Positions 9,805 through 20,791 of a stretch of DNA of 64,000 nucleotides are shown in pieces; positions within the stretch are counted from its first letter, which is position 1, and each line of letters opens with the position of its first letter. Under the pieces are notes generated by a model that had not been told where the DNA came from, made no database searches, and saw only the letters and a list, made by a program, of their open reading frames with translations. Source of the stretch: Chrysoporthe austroafricana (lineage: Eukaryota > Ascomycota > Sordariomycetes > Diaporthales > Cryphonectriaceae); the NCBI GenBank assembly GCA_001051155.2, contig JYIP02000009.1, positions 62,001-126,000 on the forward strand, read 5' to 3'. The translations under genes and the position numbers were made by a program.

Positions 9805-11921
9805 TCACAGCTTGTCCTCGCCATCGTCGCCTCCATCGTCTTCGTTGTCATCGTCTTCACCGTCAGCTGCTGCTGTCGCAGTGTGCTCTCTATTGTCTTC
9901 CTCACTGCCAGCTGCTGCTGCCGCTGTGTAATCGTCATCGACTTCCTCATCGCCAACTGCTGCTGTCGCTGTGGACTTTTTGGGATCGTCTTCACTTCCT
10001 GCTGCTAGTTTGTGGCTCATATCATCGCCATCGTAGTCCTTGTGTTTGTGAAAGCATCCTGAGTGCTTCTGGTGGCAGCACGATTTGGGGCAGCAATGCT
10101 TCTTGTCGTGCGCATCCTTGGATGGGTAGCCATCTAGGTCGCCAACTGTATCTTTATAATCGCTCAAGTTGCTGTCCCAGTCTCCAGTGTCAGGGAATTT
10201 CTTGCTAGAATCAGTATTGTCGGACCGAATACTGTTGAGAGGTGGCCTTGGTGGGAACACTCCTGGAGGAGGGTTCTTGTAGTCATTGTGATCTTCGATA
10301 TCGTACGAGCCGCAACCGTCATTGCAATCACATGAGCCACATTCGTTCTTGCAGTCATACGAGTCGCAGCCGTGGCTGCAGTCATACGAGTCGCAACCGT
10401 GGTTGCAGTCATACGAACCACAGCCGTGCTTGCAGTCATACGAGTCACAGCCGTGCTTGCAGGGCTCGTAGCAGTCTTTATGAGGCACATACTTGCAATT
10501 GTCGTCATCATGACAGGACTTCTTGGGATCATGACAATCCGAACACTCATGAGTACAAGAGTAGCACTCGTCCTTGCAACCGTAGTCATGATCGTGACAG
10601 TGTTCGCAGCAAGGCTTCTCAAGGTGATCCCATGGGTCAGATGGCTTCAGGTCGTAGTAGTCTTCAGGGTTGCCCGGCCCGCCACGTTTCTCGACGAGGG
10701 TGCCACAAGTGCCCACGACGTGACATAGCATCGAGGATAGTGAGTCCCCTATCGTCTTGCGCATCCCTTTTGCCATGTTCTTGAGTCTGTCGGTGAAACT
10801 ACTGGGTGTGACGGCAGCGCCCTTAGTCCTTTCGGGAAAGACGTCTTCATCCTCCAGAAGCTTCGAGCTCCTGTTCTGGCGAGGTTGATGGAATACATCG
10901 TTGTCTGTGTAAGGTGCAGGCATCCATAAGCGGCCATCCAATCGCCCACCACATGCAATGTTGTTGTTGAGCACCATCATCTTGGCAGCGTATCCACCAG
11001 CTCCATGGCCGAAAACACAGACGTTCTTTGGATCAATCTGAGTCCCAGATTGCCAGATCGAGGGTGGCAAGAGGTTTTGCTCGTCATGTATCAAGGAGTT
11101 CATCGCACGTGCGACGTCCAAGGCCATGGTGGTGACGCCTTCTCTGCGCTGGATCATCTCGCCGACCAAGTTGAAGAGGAACTCATCTTGATCTAGCTCG
11201 ATAACTCCAGAGATGAGGGAATGGTCGACGGTGATGACGATATTTCCTTCGGATGCAAGCTCAGTTGCAATCTGTGTGTACACCTGACGTTGACCACCCG
11301 TGGGCGGGGTGAAGATGATCAGAGGGTAGGTGTCCGGACAGACAGGTGCATCAGGTACGGCCTGTGTGTCAAGATTGTGCAAGGCGTTCGAGCTCCCAAA
11401 GACTTCGTCTTGGATGATGGGCAGAAGGGATTGCGGGAAGACCGTAGAAAAGTTGAACAACCGGCTATTGGAATCACAGGTTGGGTAACTTTATGGCATC
11501 GGATCAGTGACAAGCCAGGATCAATATGACGCAGACCCAGGCCGATACAACGCGAAAAGGATGGAAATATGTCTGTAACTCACAACATGGTGACAGGAAT
11601 ATGGCGAGGACCAACGCATGCCTCACGATAGAACAAGACGCCATTGTTCCCATATTGCCGGCTCAGTGACGCTTCGGTAGCGTTCCTGCACCCGGTAACG
11701 AGTGAATGGCGCCCCTTGTCAATGTCCTGAATGATGTAGTCATGAACACCAACCCTGTGCGGACCACCAGGGGCCGGCAGATGGGAGACGGTGCCATTGA
11801 AATCAACCACTTGCGGAAGGGTCAAGGACAGTGCGGCTGACGGACCAGTGACGGCGTTGAGCATGCTGGAGACGCCAGCCAGCGAGGCCTGCGCGACCTT
11901 GGCGGGCGACACCGGCGACAT
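9805..11921 (-). CDS. PAF-acetylhydrolase-like alpha/beta hydrolase fused to Cys/His/Asp-rich repeats
   Basis: About 665 aa. Exons are 11921-11584 and 11464-9805; the 119-bp intron has a GTGAGT donor and an ATAG acceptor and joins as PVTM-F-RLFNFS. Residues ~30-310 resemble fungal PAF-acetylhydrolase/lipase folds (LPQVVDFNGTVSHLPAPGG, YPLIIFTPPTGGQRQVYTQ, a GHxxGG elbow, GRLDGRLW). The elbow reads GHGAGG, so the nucleophile serine is a glycine (residue ~267), and the strands that would carry the catalytic Asp and His are missing. This predicts a non-catalytic domain. From about residue 390 follows a Cys/His/Asp-rich region with six nine-residue repeats, C-[KNS]-x-[GE]-C-[DG]-S-x-D, then an acidic tail with Ala/Asp/Glu repeats. 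The region looks metal-binding (inference). The ATG at 11921 gives no clear signal peptide; a hydrophobic stretch upstream in frame (LLLVVSLVQT) hints at an unrecognised first exon. Confidence 0.72.
10303..10466 (-). repeat. 27-bp coding tandem repeat (six copies)
   Basis: On the minus strand the unit reads roughly TGCAAGCACGGCTGTGACTC plus TTATGAC-like sequence, encoding C-K-H-G-C-D-S-Y-D. Copies differ at a few bases but keep the cysteine and aspartate codons, suggesting purifying selection after duplication. Confidence 0.85.
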
Positions 11922-12446
11922 GGTTGATGAGGGGGAGCTGACTGAGGTGGGAGGTAGCGAAGATTGGGAGAAATAAAATGAGATGGGGCAAGAGGTGGTG
12001 ACTGTCTGAACGAGTGACACAACCAAGAGAAGGCGGATGATACTGATATTGTCGATATCGTCTAACAAGTGTCACATGAAGCGAGCGGGATGTGTTGTTG
12101 AGATGGATGAAGAGAAGAGACAGAGAATGACGATAAGAGAAGCAGAAGGGACCGAAAACGGAAGAAGTGGGAGACAGTGTTTTGTTTTTCTTCCAAGTCT
12201 GCTCGTAACCTCCTTCTATTTTGATTTGCTCGGCTTGCAGGAAGGTGGAAGGGGATGGCTGCTGGGGCTGGGAGAACCTCAGCGGAGCCAGCATGAAGAA
12301 AGTACTCGGCATCTCATGACGCGGTGACGGGTACCGTCCTCAAACACATGAGGCAAGCTTGAAGACCACGGAAGTTGCCCTTGGGTTACAACGCTAGACA
12401 GAGAGTTTTGCTTTCGTCGGCCACGCAATGGCATGCTGTTGTGTTG
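11922..12446. other. Intergenic / 5' leader of the PAF-AH-like gene
   Basis: A pyrimidine-rich leader on the minus strand. The frame of the downstream gene stays open to about 12068 but has no ATG above 11921. No other gene is recognised. Confidence 0.5.
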
Positions 12447-13568
12447 CTAGTTAGCTTCTGCATCTACATGGGCAGCCTCTCTCCTTTCACCAGGCCGCCA
12501 TCTGTCCGCACCTCGCCGTCCTCTCCTACTCGCATTCGGACTTCTCCCACCATTACGAGATTGCTGTCGAGATGGATGTGGCCTGTAAACATCGGACATC
12601 TGCCTCGAGTCTCGTGCTTGTGCTTCCTCAGATCTTTCACGCGGGCCCCTCGCTTCGGGTTGTAACCTCGTACTTTCCCGCGGGTCTTGGTACTGGGCGT
12701 GCCTGTCCCATTCTTCAACACTGTATGGCGATCTGAGGAAGTTACGAAGCTCATGCAAAAACAGCACGGCATTTTCCCTTCCTATGAAATCAGCCAGTAG
12801 GGCTCCGGCATGGCCATTGCTGGCCTGGAGGTCGACCGTCTTCAAGACAGCGACCACATACTCTAGCACGAACGCCGCATTCTTCTGTCGTCTGCGCCTT
12901 CGACCGTCTTCAAGCTCATCACCTCCGAGAATATGGCTGAACACCTGCAGCTCACGTCGGATCCAAGCCCGAGCACGTCCCAGCATCTCGGAACCCTCGA
13001 CGATATCATCACGTGTCCATTCCCTGAACCCTGTCGACGGGCTCGAGCCAACGTGGAGCGAACGGATGCGCTGGCTGTAGACATTGCGCCGGAACTGGAG
13101 GGCATTTTGAGCACGAACCTCCGCGTCTGACGGATTTGTAGACTGGAGGCCACCGACGGACGTCCTCTGCTCACGCAATCGCCTGTTGGGGCCACCGCGC
13201 CGAATTCGTGGGCCGGGCCACGAGGATGGTAATGTGTCTCGCCCGCTAGGTTGCTGAAGGTTTGCACCTGAAATGTCGCAGACCTTGTACTTCTTCCGGT
13301 TTTCCTCCCCCTGGCTGAAGTCGAATTGGACCTCGGTGAGTGTTGTCTTGCAGAGCGGACAGCAAGTGTTCTCCTGCAGCCAAGTTGCGAGACAGATGAA
13401 ATCGAAGTTGCAATGTGAACACGGGACTGCCACGCATGGTTCTGTGATCTCGGAGAGACAGATCACACAGCAGTCCTCTGCGCTACCCGGGTCATCTTTG
13501 CGAAGTCCGCTCAGGGTCTCGTGCAGGACCTCCTTTTGAACGTCCTGAAGTGACCCTTCGATATTCAT
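12447..13568 (-). CDS. RING finger protein, probable E3 ubiquitin ligase
   Basis: Intronless, 373 aa, ATG at 13568. The RING lies at residues 34-73: C34-x2-C37, C50-x-H52, D56, C59, then C70-P-L-C73, with the ICLATWL helix typical of E2-binding RINGs. One zinc position usually held by Cys is Asp56, with spacing H-x3-D-x2-C. The rest is Arg-rich and partly disordered, with a helical middle (residues ~190-290, including ARAWIRRELQVFSHIL) and a low-complexity basic C terminus. Ubiquitin transfer to an unknown substrate is the family expectation. I do not recognise a named orthologue. It is divergent from the DsbA-like gene at 14220. Confidence 0.8.
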   Translation of the reverse strand: MNIEGSLQDVQKEVLHETLSGLRKDDPGSAEDCCVICLSEITEPCVAVPCSHCNFDFICLATWLQENTCCPLCKTTLTEVQFDFSQGEENRKKYKVCDISGANLQQPSGRDTLPSSWPGPRIRRGGPNRRLREQRTSVGGLQSTNPSDAEVRAQNALQFRRNVYSQRIRSLHVGSSPSTGFREWTRDDIVEGSEMLGRARAWIRRELQVFSHILGGDELEDGRRRRRQKNAAFVLEYVVAVLKTVDLQASNGHAGALLADFIGRENAVLFLHELRNFLRSPYSVEEWDRHAQYQDPRESTRLQPEARGPRERSEEAQARDSRQMSDVYRPHPSRQQSRNGGRSPNASRRGRRGADRWRPGERREAAHVDAEAN

Positions 13569-14219
13569 ATCGGGGCCTGATGTTGGAAATTGTGTAGTTC
13601 AATGTTGGCGGCGGTGTGAGATTTGGAAAACAGTGTGGGAAGTTGCCGGATTCCATTGGCCTGATGCTGTATAGAATCTCATAAGCGGGTGTTGAGCATC
13701 CACCGGAAGTTGTGTGGTCTCCAGCCCGAAGAAGTTCTCGGCTCCAGTCGCGGCGCCATGCCATGACAAAATCTAAGAGGATTATCGTCGAAACCTCACT
13801 GCATGCCAAGTCTAGCCCGAGGATACATGCCAGGCATATCGAGATCGGAAGAATTCGTCTGCTTGTGGTACGAATGGCGGTTGTTGAGACGTCGTTATGA
13901 GTTCATTCTGGTTGCTGACTGGAAGTGAAGAAGCGTTCGCCGCGGCGTTGAAGGACGATGCCTGCTGAATTGCAGTGGGCGCTTACCAAAGGCAGGTGGC
14001 GTCCGCAGAACCCACAAGAACAGCCGCGCGGGTGATTTGTCAGCTTATACGGCATCTTCTTATATTGAGTAAGGTCCTATAAACCTTCCACGCCCTCTCG
14101 ACTTCTCGGGCATATGAAACAAGCCATCTCATTGTTCGATGCAAGCTCTCAAATTCAGACCCAAATTTCCAGGCGTGTTTGATTCCATCAAGCGGCAGTT
14201 CCACCGCCAGCCATCCGCA
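13569..14219. other. Divergent promoter region between RING gene and DsbA-like gene
   Basis: About 650 bp between divergently transcribed genes. An in-frame ATG at 14139 would extend the DsbA-like protein by 27 residues (see that entry). No other feature is seen. Confidence 0.5.
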
Positions 14220-15061
14220 ATGACGACCTTCAATATCAACATTGTGTCTGACCCTATCTGCCCTTTTGTAAGTTCTTGTTTCCCTAGTTGTAGACCGCAC
14301 CGGTTCAGCCGGCCGTATTATTTCTCTGCCTAGCAATAGCCTCCGTACGGCCTAGTATATCACAATTGCTCAGCGGTTTTCCATTCGCTTTCCCCTTTGG
14401 TGTGAGACTTACACATCCCTCTTCCCAGTGCTATCTCGGCAAAAAGCGCCTCGAGCGCGCAATCTCTCTCTACCAAAAGACCATCCCCGGCGGCTCCGCC
14501 GACACCTTCGCCATAACATGGAAACCCTACTACCTCGACCCGACATTGCCCCTGGGCAAGAGCACGCCTATCATCGAGCGCATGTCCTCCAAGTTCGGAC
14601 CAGACAGGGTCGAGGCGCTGACGAAGCGGCTATCACTTATGGGGCAGGGCGAGGGGATTTGTTTCAGCTTCCAAGGTAAGGTGGGGAACACCCGGGACGC
14701 GCACAGGCTGGTCCAGTTGGCGAGGGCGAGGGATGCGGAGAAGGACGGTCATAAAGGGGAGGTCCAGGAGAGGCTGATGAGTGCGCTCATGAGAGGGTAT
14801 TTTGAGGAGGGTGGGGATATCACCAGCCACGAGATGCTGCTTGATGCTGCTGAGAAGGCTGGGATTGACAGGGCAGAGGCGAAGGATTGGCTGGATGAGG
14901 GCAAGGGTGGGGATGAGGTTGATCGGGAGGTTGAGGAGGCGTATGCGAGGGGAATCCGGGGCGTGCCACATTTCATTATCAATGAGACGGTTGAGATTGG
15001 CGGTGCGCAGGATGTCGAAGCGTTCATGGCGGAGCTCGTGAGGGCGAAGGAGGCGGCTTGA
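14220..15061 (+). CDS. DsbA-like (FrnE family) thioredoxin-fold oxidoreductase
   Basis: 226-aa protein of the DSBA-like/FrnE thioredoxin family. Exons are 14220-14267 and 14429-15061; the 161-bp intron (GTAAGT...CCCAG) splits the active site, giving C14-P-F-C17 across the junction (DPICPF|CYLGKKRL). The cis-Pro loop is GIRGVPHFIINE near residue 190, and the helical insert between is normal for the family. The start at 14220 (MTTFNINIVSDP) matches the usual N terminus. An upstream in-frame ATG at 14139 would add a short basic Arg/Lys-rich leader that could act as a mitochondrial presequence; this is unproven. Probable role: thiol-disulfide exchange or a GSH-related reaction on small molecules. 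It is convergent with SPC34, with only 135 bp between stop codons. Confidence 0.9.
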
Positions 15062-15196
15062 GCGGAGTCTTCGGTATGTTCTTGCGAGAAACTAAGGGAT
15101 AAGTTCCTGGAGAATATTGAATATTGCGTTTTTGGAACGAATTCTCGTTCGCATTGGGTATCATCAAAACCACGCCTCCTCCCGCCGGCCTGAGTC

Positions 15197-16031
15197 TCAC
15201 ATGTTCAGCAACCCGCCTAGATCCTTGTCCATCGCCCTCAGCCTCTCCTGCAACTCCTGCTTCTTCTTCTCCAGCTCTTTCACCTCCTCTTCCTCCCTCC
15301 TCAAGTCCTCCTCCGTCATCAGGCTATCCGTGACAGCATTATATTCCTCCTCTTCCTCGGGCTGCTCCTCGCCAAATCCATCCCGCTTGTTCATCCGCCC
15401 CAGCCGCTCTGTCTGCTCTGCGACCTTGGCCTCGTAGTACCCCAGCGTAGCCGCCTGGCTGCTCCACCTCTGCCTGATGGCCGGTATCCGCTCGAGCGCG
15501 CCGGGCAGCGGGTACACATGGCACAGCTTCTCCGCGCCGCGCAGCAGCACCTCGAGCTCGACATCCCCGGCCCCCTCGCGCTGCGATGCCGGCGCCCGCC
15601 TCGTGATGGTCGCATGCATCTCCCCGCCCAGCACGGCCGCGACGGCCGTGTTGCGCCGCGGGTTCCCGGCCGCGCGGGACGTGGGCGGGCCGGTGGTGAC
15701 CTCGCCGGCCGTGACGTTGAAAACGGTCTGTCTGCGGGAGGACGCCTTGGGGTTGGTGGCCCGCTCGGGCTGCTGTTGCTGGGCCGAGGGCGGTGGCGGC
15801 GGCGGCACGGAGAAGAGAGCGCGTTCGTGGGTCTCGGTGTCGCGGATCAGGGAGGTGATGTCGTGATTGGAGAGGAGGGCGTTGGTGAATATTTTTGGAG
15901 GGGGGAAGCTATGAATTGGGGTTAGCGACGGCGCTGGGAAAGGGGAGATGGATACGAGACACGTACGGGAGGCTGTCAATGCCCTGACAGGAGAGGGTGA
16001 TCTGTTCTAAGTGTGCGGCTAGGAGAGACAT
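15197..16031 (-). CDS. SPC34: DASH complex subunit Spc34
   Basis: Kinetochore/spindle protein of the fungal DASH (Dam1) ring complex, which couples kinetochores to microtubule ends. 258 aa; exons are 16031-15967 and 15908-15197 with a 58-bp intron (GTACGT...TAG). Splicing restores the conserved N terminus MSLLAAHLEQITLSC...SLPFPPPKIFTNALL followed by HDITSLIRDTE, the clearest family signature. The C-terminal third is a charged coiled coil (EEDLRREEEEVKELEKKKQ) ending KDLGGLLNM. A longer unspliced frame starting near 15979 reads through the intron and is not the real N terminus. Confidence 0.93.
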
Positions 16032-18216
16032 GGTGACGGCATGGGCTGTTTACTTTCTCGGAGCAAGGTCGTGACGCGCTGCGTGGCGGCGGCAAGACTG
16101 AAATGCAGAGTTGAGGGGCGCGCTACTTGACGGCACAAGTCGGTGTCTTCTCCTCGTCCGGTCCTTGTCACGTACAAGCTGAGAAAAGAGCGTCGTCGGG
16201 GAAAGGTGTTGATTCTAGAGTGTTCAAAAACACCCCGCCAAGTTGGACGCGTTCTTATCGATAAGTAGTGTGCCTCGGAGACGAGGGTTCACGGTGGAAG
16301 CCCCCCCTCCCTGCCTCCCCAATCTCCCAGCAGGCTGAATGTTCGGTGAGGTGGACGAGTGACATCACCCCTGAGCTCTGGCTTCTGTTCAATTTCCCAT
16401 CACAATTCTATCTCAATCTCATCTCTTGCATCCCAGCTAAGATCGACCTCGCAGGTCTCTCAAGACAGGCATCTCTGTGGTCACGTCAATGTCTGACTCG
16501 TCGTCCTCGGGGCGTAACATACCGAGATGCACACTGGCGAGAGTGGCAACCGTAGCACCTCGCCTCCGGCTGTCGTGGACCACGCCTCGCCTCACAACTG
16601 TGCCGTGGCTCTGCGGACCGGCTCTGGACCGGCTTGATGGTGTCCCGCTGCTGTGGTGCTGTGCCAACTCCCAAGACCAAGAATCTGGTGAGATCACCTG
16701 CATTGGTCGATCTCGTTGCGCTATTTCACCGCTGCGTTCTCTTCATGATGCGATGTCCCATCTGTCCATTGGCCGCGTTTTCTGCATATTGGACCTCGAC
16801 ATCTTCCACAATCAGACGCATGCAGCATCCATCACTGAATCGACCGATGACATAACAATTCGGTCCTCCACATACGAGAGCAGGGTTGCAATCGAGCCGT
16901 GTGAGGGATTGGCGTCCTTAGCCGAGTCGAAACAGGCCATTGTGGCAGTGACAAGTTTCTTCCAGGCTGACTCTGCTGGCAGCTGATGCTTGTCGTGATG
17001 GTGTGCCCCTTCACAGCATGCGGCTGGCCACGACCATGCGTCGGCCAGTGTATCCTGTGCCCGGCCGACTCTGCAGTCAAACACCGTCCGCAATATCGCG
17101 GGCTCGGATAGCAGCCTCCTCGCCTCCCGTCGAATGGTCAGGGCCTGCTCGGCATGTCGGTGCCCAAGGTGCTGCTGCAGCACGGCTCGTGTGCGCGCGA
17201 ATCGTGTCGTCCTGCAGTACGGATCGAACCAGTGGTAACCTTTTTGAGCCCAACCACCCGGCTCGTGATGACCGCCGGGGCTCTCAGGAACCGTTTCCTA
17301 TGCCGTCATTGGATCGCTCCTCGTGAGAGTAGGCTTTTTGCTAGGCGAGGATCTACTTCTCCAAGGTCTCGTCGGCCAAGCACGCTTACATTGGACCTAC
17401 ATACTCTTCAGCCTGCATCTCGACGGCCACGGAGCCTGCATGGAAAGTACGCTGGTAAAGCGGGTCTAGACCTTTTCCTCTCCCTTCCGCTCCCTTCTCC
17501 TTCAAACTTGTGTCTTCTTTTGTTCCTCTCCTTCTGGCCTCCTTCCTTGAGCCGCCTACAGCGAACTCGCCACCCGTCAGTTTTTTATCTCTCTCTTTTT
17601 TTTTTTTTCGTCACTGGATGTCCCTCCGCAGATCGGCCTGGTCAAGCAGTGGCCAGCCGTGACATTGGACGACCGCCCCATACCGATGAACCAGGCCGGC
17701 ACACAATTCTAGGCTGATCCTATCCACCTCTGTGCACCTCTTGAACAGGCATCTCCTTGTTACTCTATCTTGACTCTCAGCACGGCAGCCGCTGATCCTC
17801 GCAAGCCTCACAATGCCCGGGAGCTGACGTCTTATGCTTACTTTGCCATCCTTATCTTCCCGATCTCTCCAGATCAGCCTCGTCCGCAAGGAATCCGCCC
17901 GCCCCGCGAGAGCTTGACGAGAGCATGTGCTGAACACAGTTTAGCTTGCTGCTTCGTTTCAATTTCTTCTCTCATCCACTCACGACAGATCTATCATGAC
18001 CGTCAATCCTAAATCGACCTCTTCTCCTGCCTGGAGGTGCATGATTTGGGTGCTGACGCCTTAAGAGGCCCGCTCTTCTCTCGCGCCCCGCGATTCGACA
18101 ATTACCCCACAGTGTCGGTGAGAGATCGATCGATAAGATCGCAGGACACCGCGACAAATTCTGGCACCCTGACGTTTTCCTGGGACGGCCATTATTCCCG
18201 TCACAAATCAATCACC
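16032..18216. other. Intergenic with long open frames but no supported gene
   Basis: About 2.2 kb between divergent genes. Frames at 16489-16986 (+) and 16812-17180 (-) are open but show no domain, no convincing exon chain and overlap each other. A CT-rich tract (about 17500-17610, with a 13-T run) and further pyrimidine-rich sequence precede the gene at 18217 and look like its promoter/leader. Confidence 0.45.
16247..16252. promoter_or_regulatory. ACGCGT (MCB-like) site upstream of SPC34
   Basis: A palindromic ACGCGT lies 216 bp upstream of the SPC34 start. In yeasts this is the MBF site of G1/S genes. A single hexamer can occur by chance. Confidence 0.25.
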
Positions 18217-19182
18217 ATGCCGCCTACTTCGCCAATCTTGAATTTTGCCGCAGGCTTGCGACCCTCGCCGCCCCGGACTCCTACTGCACCACATGCGCCA
18301 CTCTTCCTTCCGAGGATCAGCACAGGGCCCGGCCCCGGTCCCGGCCCCGGTCCGGGAGGACTTACACCGCCAGGTCCTCGAGCAACAGTGTCTCGGTCCC
18401 CGGAAGTTATCTTGTTGGGGAATGAGCCTTTAAGCCATACAAGTTCTGTTAGGCCTGAGGATCTGTCACCCTGCTCCCCTAGTTCTTCCATCGCCGAAAT
18501 ATCCGAGCCTGACGAGTCTGAATCCTCCTCCTCCGAAAGTGGACAAGACTCACCGGTATCCCCATCAGCTCTCGATCCCGAACAAGATATTCGACCAATT
18601 TCACCGATTCTATCGACTTCACAGAGCGACTTCGTCATCGAAGAGCTCAGCGACTTTGACGAGGATGATATGCAAGGCAGAGACGATATCATCCGGCCGC
18701 ATACGATTGAGTATGCAGAATCTGAACGCAGCCGGTCGCGGACCCGGCTCACACCGGACGATCCACACATGATCAACGACCTAAGGAACCTCAAGTGCCG
18801 TAGTCCTGATCCTAACAATTCGTCATCGTCAGACGATTCTGACCTCGACATACACGAGACGATACTGCGGCAGAATCGGGCAGCGGAAAGGAAGCAGCGG
18901 ATGAGCCACAGTAGCATCGGGACGAAGCGGACCGTGAGCGAACGGGGCAGCGACAGCGATCATGAAGATGTGCGGCAATATGCCGGCTTGGAGCAGCCCG
19001 TCCAGAGCCCGAAGCGGCTGAAGAGGAGAAATCCCGGTGATCGGCGGAGCCTTAATTTTTCGGACCCGCCGCCCAGGATTGAGGAGGTCGTCGAGCCCGA
19101 AGAACTCGAGGAGGCGCTGGCAAGGGAGTTGCCCTTCTATGAGTATACGAGCATGGAGGTTGACTCGCCGAGATCACCTTAG
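18217..19182 (+). CDS. Disordered acidic/Ser-rich hypothetical protein
   Basis: Single exon, 321 aa. The start is taken at 18217 (MPPTSPILNFAAGLRP), although the frame is open 60 codons further upstream with an ATG at 18037. The upstream part looks like leader sequence (low complexity, no conservation cue). The protein is disordered: SP/TP-rich N terminus, a GPGPGPGPGPG stretch (residues ~37-47), then Asp/Glu/Ser-rich segments (IEELSDFDEDD, SSSSDDSDLD), a short basic PKRLKRRN possible nuclear signal, and a C terminus ending in an acidic helix and PFYEYTSMEVDSP. I do not recognise a family; the conserved-looking C-terminal motif suggests a fungal nuclear protein of unknown function. Confidence 0.7.
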   Translation: MPPTSPILNFAAGLRPSPPRTPTAPHAPLFLPRISTGPGPGPGPGPGGLTPPGPRATVSRSPEVILLGNEPLSHTSSVRPEDLSPCSPSSSIAEISEPDESESSSSESGQDSPVSPSALDPEQDIRPISPILSTSQSDFVIEELSDFDEDDMQGRDDIIRPHTIEYAESERSRSRTRLTPDDPHMINDLRNLKCRSPDPNNSSSSDDSDLDIHETILRQNRAAERKQRMSHSSIGTKRTVSERGSDSDHEDVRQYAGLEQPVQSPKRLKRRNPGDRRSLNFSDPPPRIEEVVEPEELEEALARELPFYEYTSMEVDSPRSP

Positions 19183-20791
19183 GGTGATGAAAATTCACGC
19201 CCAGAAGCCGCCCGCTGCACGGTCGGACAGTTGCATTTGCTTCGTCTAGTCTGGCCCGGAAAGCTACAAAGCGGCAACACGACAACCCTGTTCACATTCT
19301 TCCTTGGACACATCATCGACAAACCTAGATTTCCCTGCGGTCACTGGCACTCCACCCCTCAAACCCTAGGGATAATAACCTCTTGTTTGGAGGGACCATC
19401 TGTTGGGCTTTGATTTTTGGTGCACTTATACCTGACCTGACTGAAAAGGCCAGCACGAGGCGAACGCATTTACATGTATTAGCAGCACAGCGAAAAGTCT
19501 GCCTGTCATGACCACGCATTTCTCACTTTTCTCTTTGCATCTATCAGCAAGCATGACTCGGTATTTCTTTATTCCGGCGCAGTGAAGGAAGGGGTTGCGC
19601 TGGAGTCACGAGCGTTTGTGATGAACCTTCTGGGCCACGGCTGATAGGTTGGGATCTGCGTAGGTAGTCTTGGGTGTTTTGCGATTCTCTGTGATTATGC
19701 TCCTATATGCATTCAGTAAGGAAAGGTCGGTCGCATGTTTGGGTTCCGGCTACAGCCATACACGGACACGGACATGTTTCTGAGCGGGTCTCTGCCCGGA
19801 TCTGGCAACTCACATAGACAATCCTGTTCTGCTTCCACATAGAATACAACATGAAAATGGCATTGTTATTTCTCCTGACAGGAAGGGGCTAGAAAAGCTG
19901 ATACCACTCTGACTGTAACGTCACCCCAGAATCAAATACAACGTCTGCCGGGTTTTCTGCTCGTTGTGGATCATGGAAGACCTCATTTTGTGAATCCTGA
20001 CTGATGCACCCAAGCAGGGCGTCTGGAATGTAGTGAGCTCACTTCCAAGCGCACTTAGGCTCGTCTGGCAGATCTCACGGCGTATGGCTTTGGCTTACAG
20101 GCATGGAGAGTAAGCAGAGTCTGTGACAGTGGGGAAGACGCATGGCCCAGCCAGACTTACACTGAATGATCTAAATCACAATGAAGCAATGAGAGGATGC
20201 CAGGAAAATTGTCATGACCATGAATAGCCATAGTAGAAGTCATCATGTCTGCAAAGACAAAATAAGCTTGTTCGTCTCGTCATTTTGCCGAAGATATCCC
20301 AGCCTCCCCAAAACGTCCCCAGTCCGGTCCTCTTCTACTTGCAGGGGCCGGCAGGGCCCGATCCCTGAGGAGAACCGTGCACCATCTCCACTCTTGCACT
20401 TGAGCCGCAGTCGCATGCTTCGACGAACGATCCAACAATCCACGACCTCACTTTCAATCGCTGTTGCATCCCCTCCTGCATCCTCCTCATCAGTCCACGC
20501 ACACGATAACATCACTCTGGGCAGTAGCGTTTGCCATTGTATCATAAAGGAGCGCCATTGTGCCTCTTTCACCAGTCTACTCTGATCGCATCCAGTCCAG
20601 TCCAGTCCAGGTCCCTGATGACCCCCAAGTGATCATCGGCTCTGCTTGCCAAAGGCTGTCTTCTTCGTGACCACCTCATCTTCGTCCGCTAACGTCTCCT
20701 CCCTGCCGGCGAATTCTCCTTTTCTGACGGATCATCAGCGTTTCCGACAAGCTCCTCCTGTCCTCCATCCAGGCACTAAGGCGTCTTGAAG
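19183..20791. other. Intergenic / TAF12 promoter and leader
   Basis: No gene is seen. Near the 3' end is a short CCAGT tandem (about 20592-20608), then a pyrimidine-rich leader directly before the TAF12 ATG. Confidence 0.5.

Noticed and set aside
16489..16986. Possible gene of ~165 codons on the plus strand
   Set aside because: No domain, no splice continuation, overlaps an equally open minus frame.
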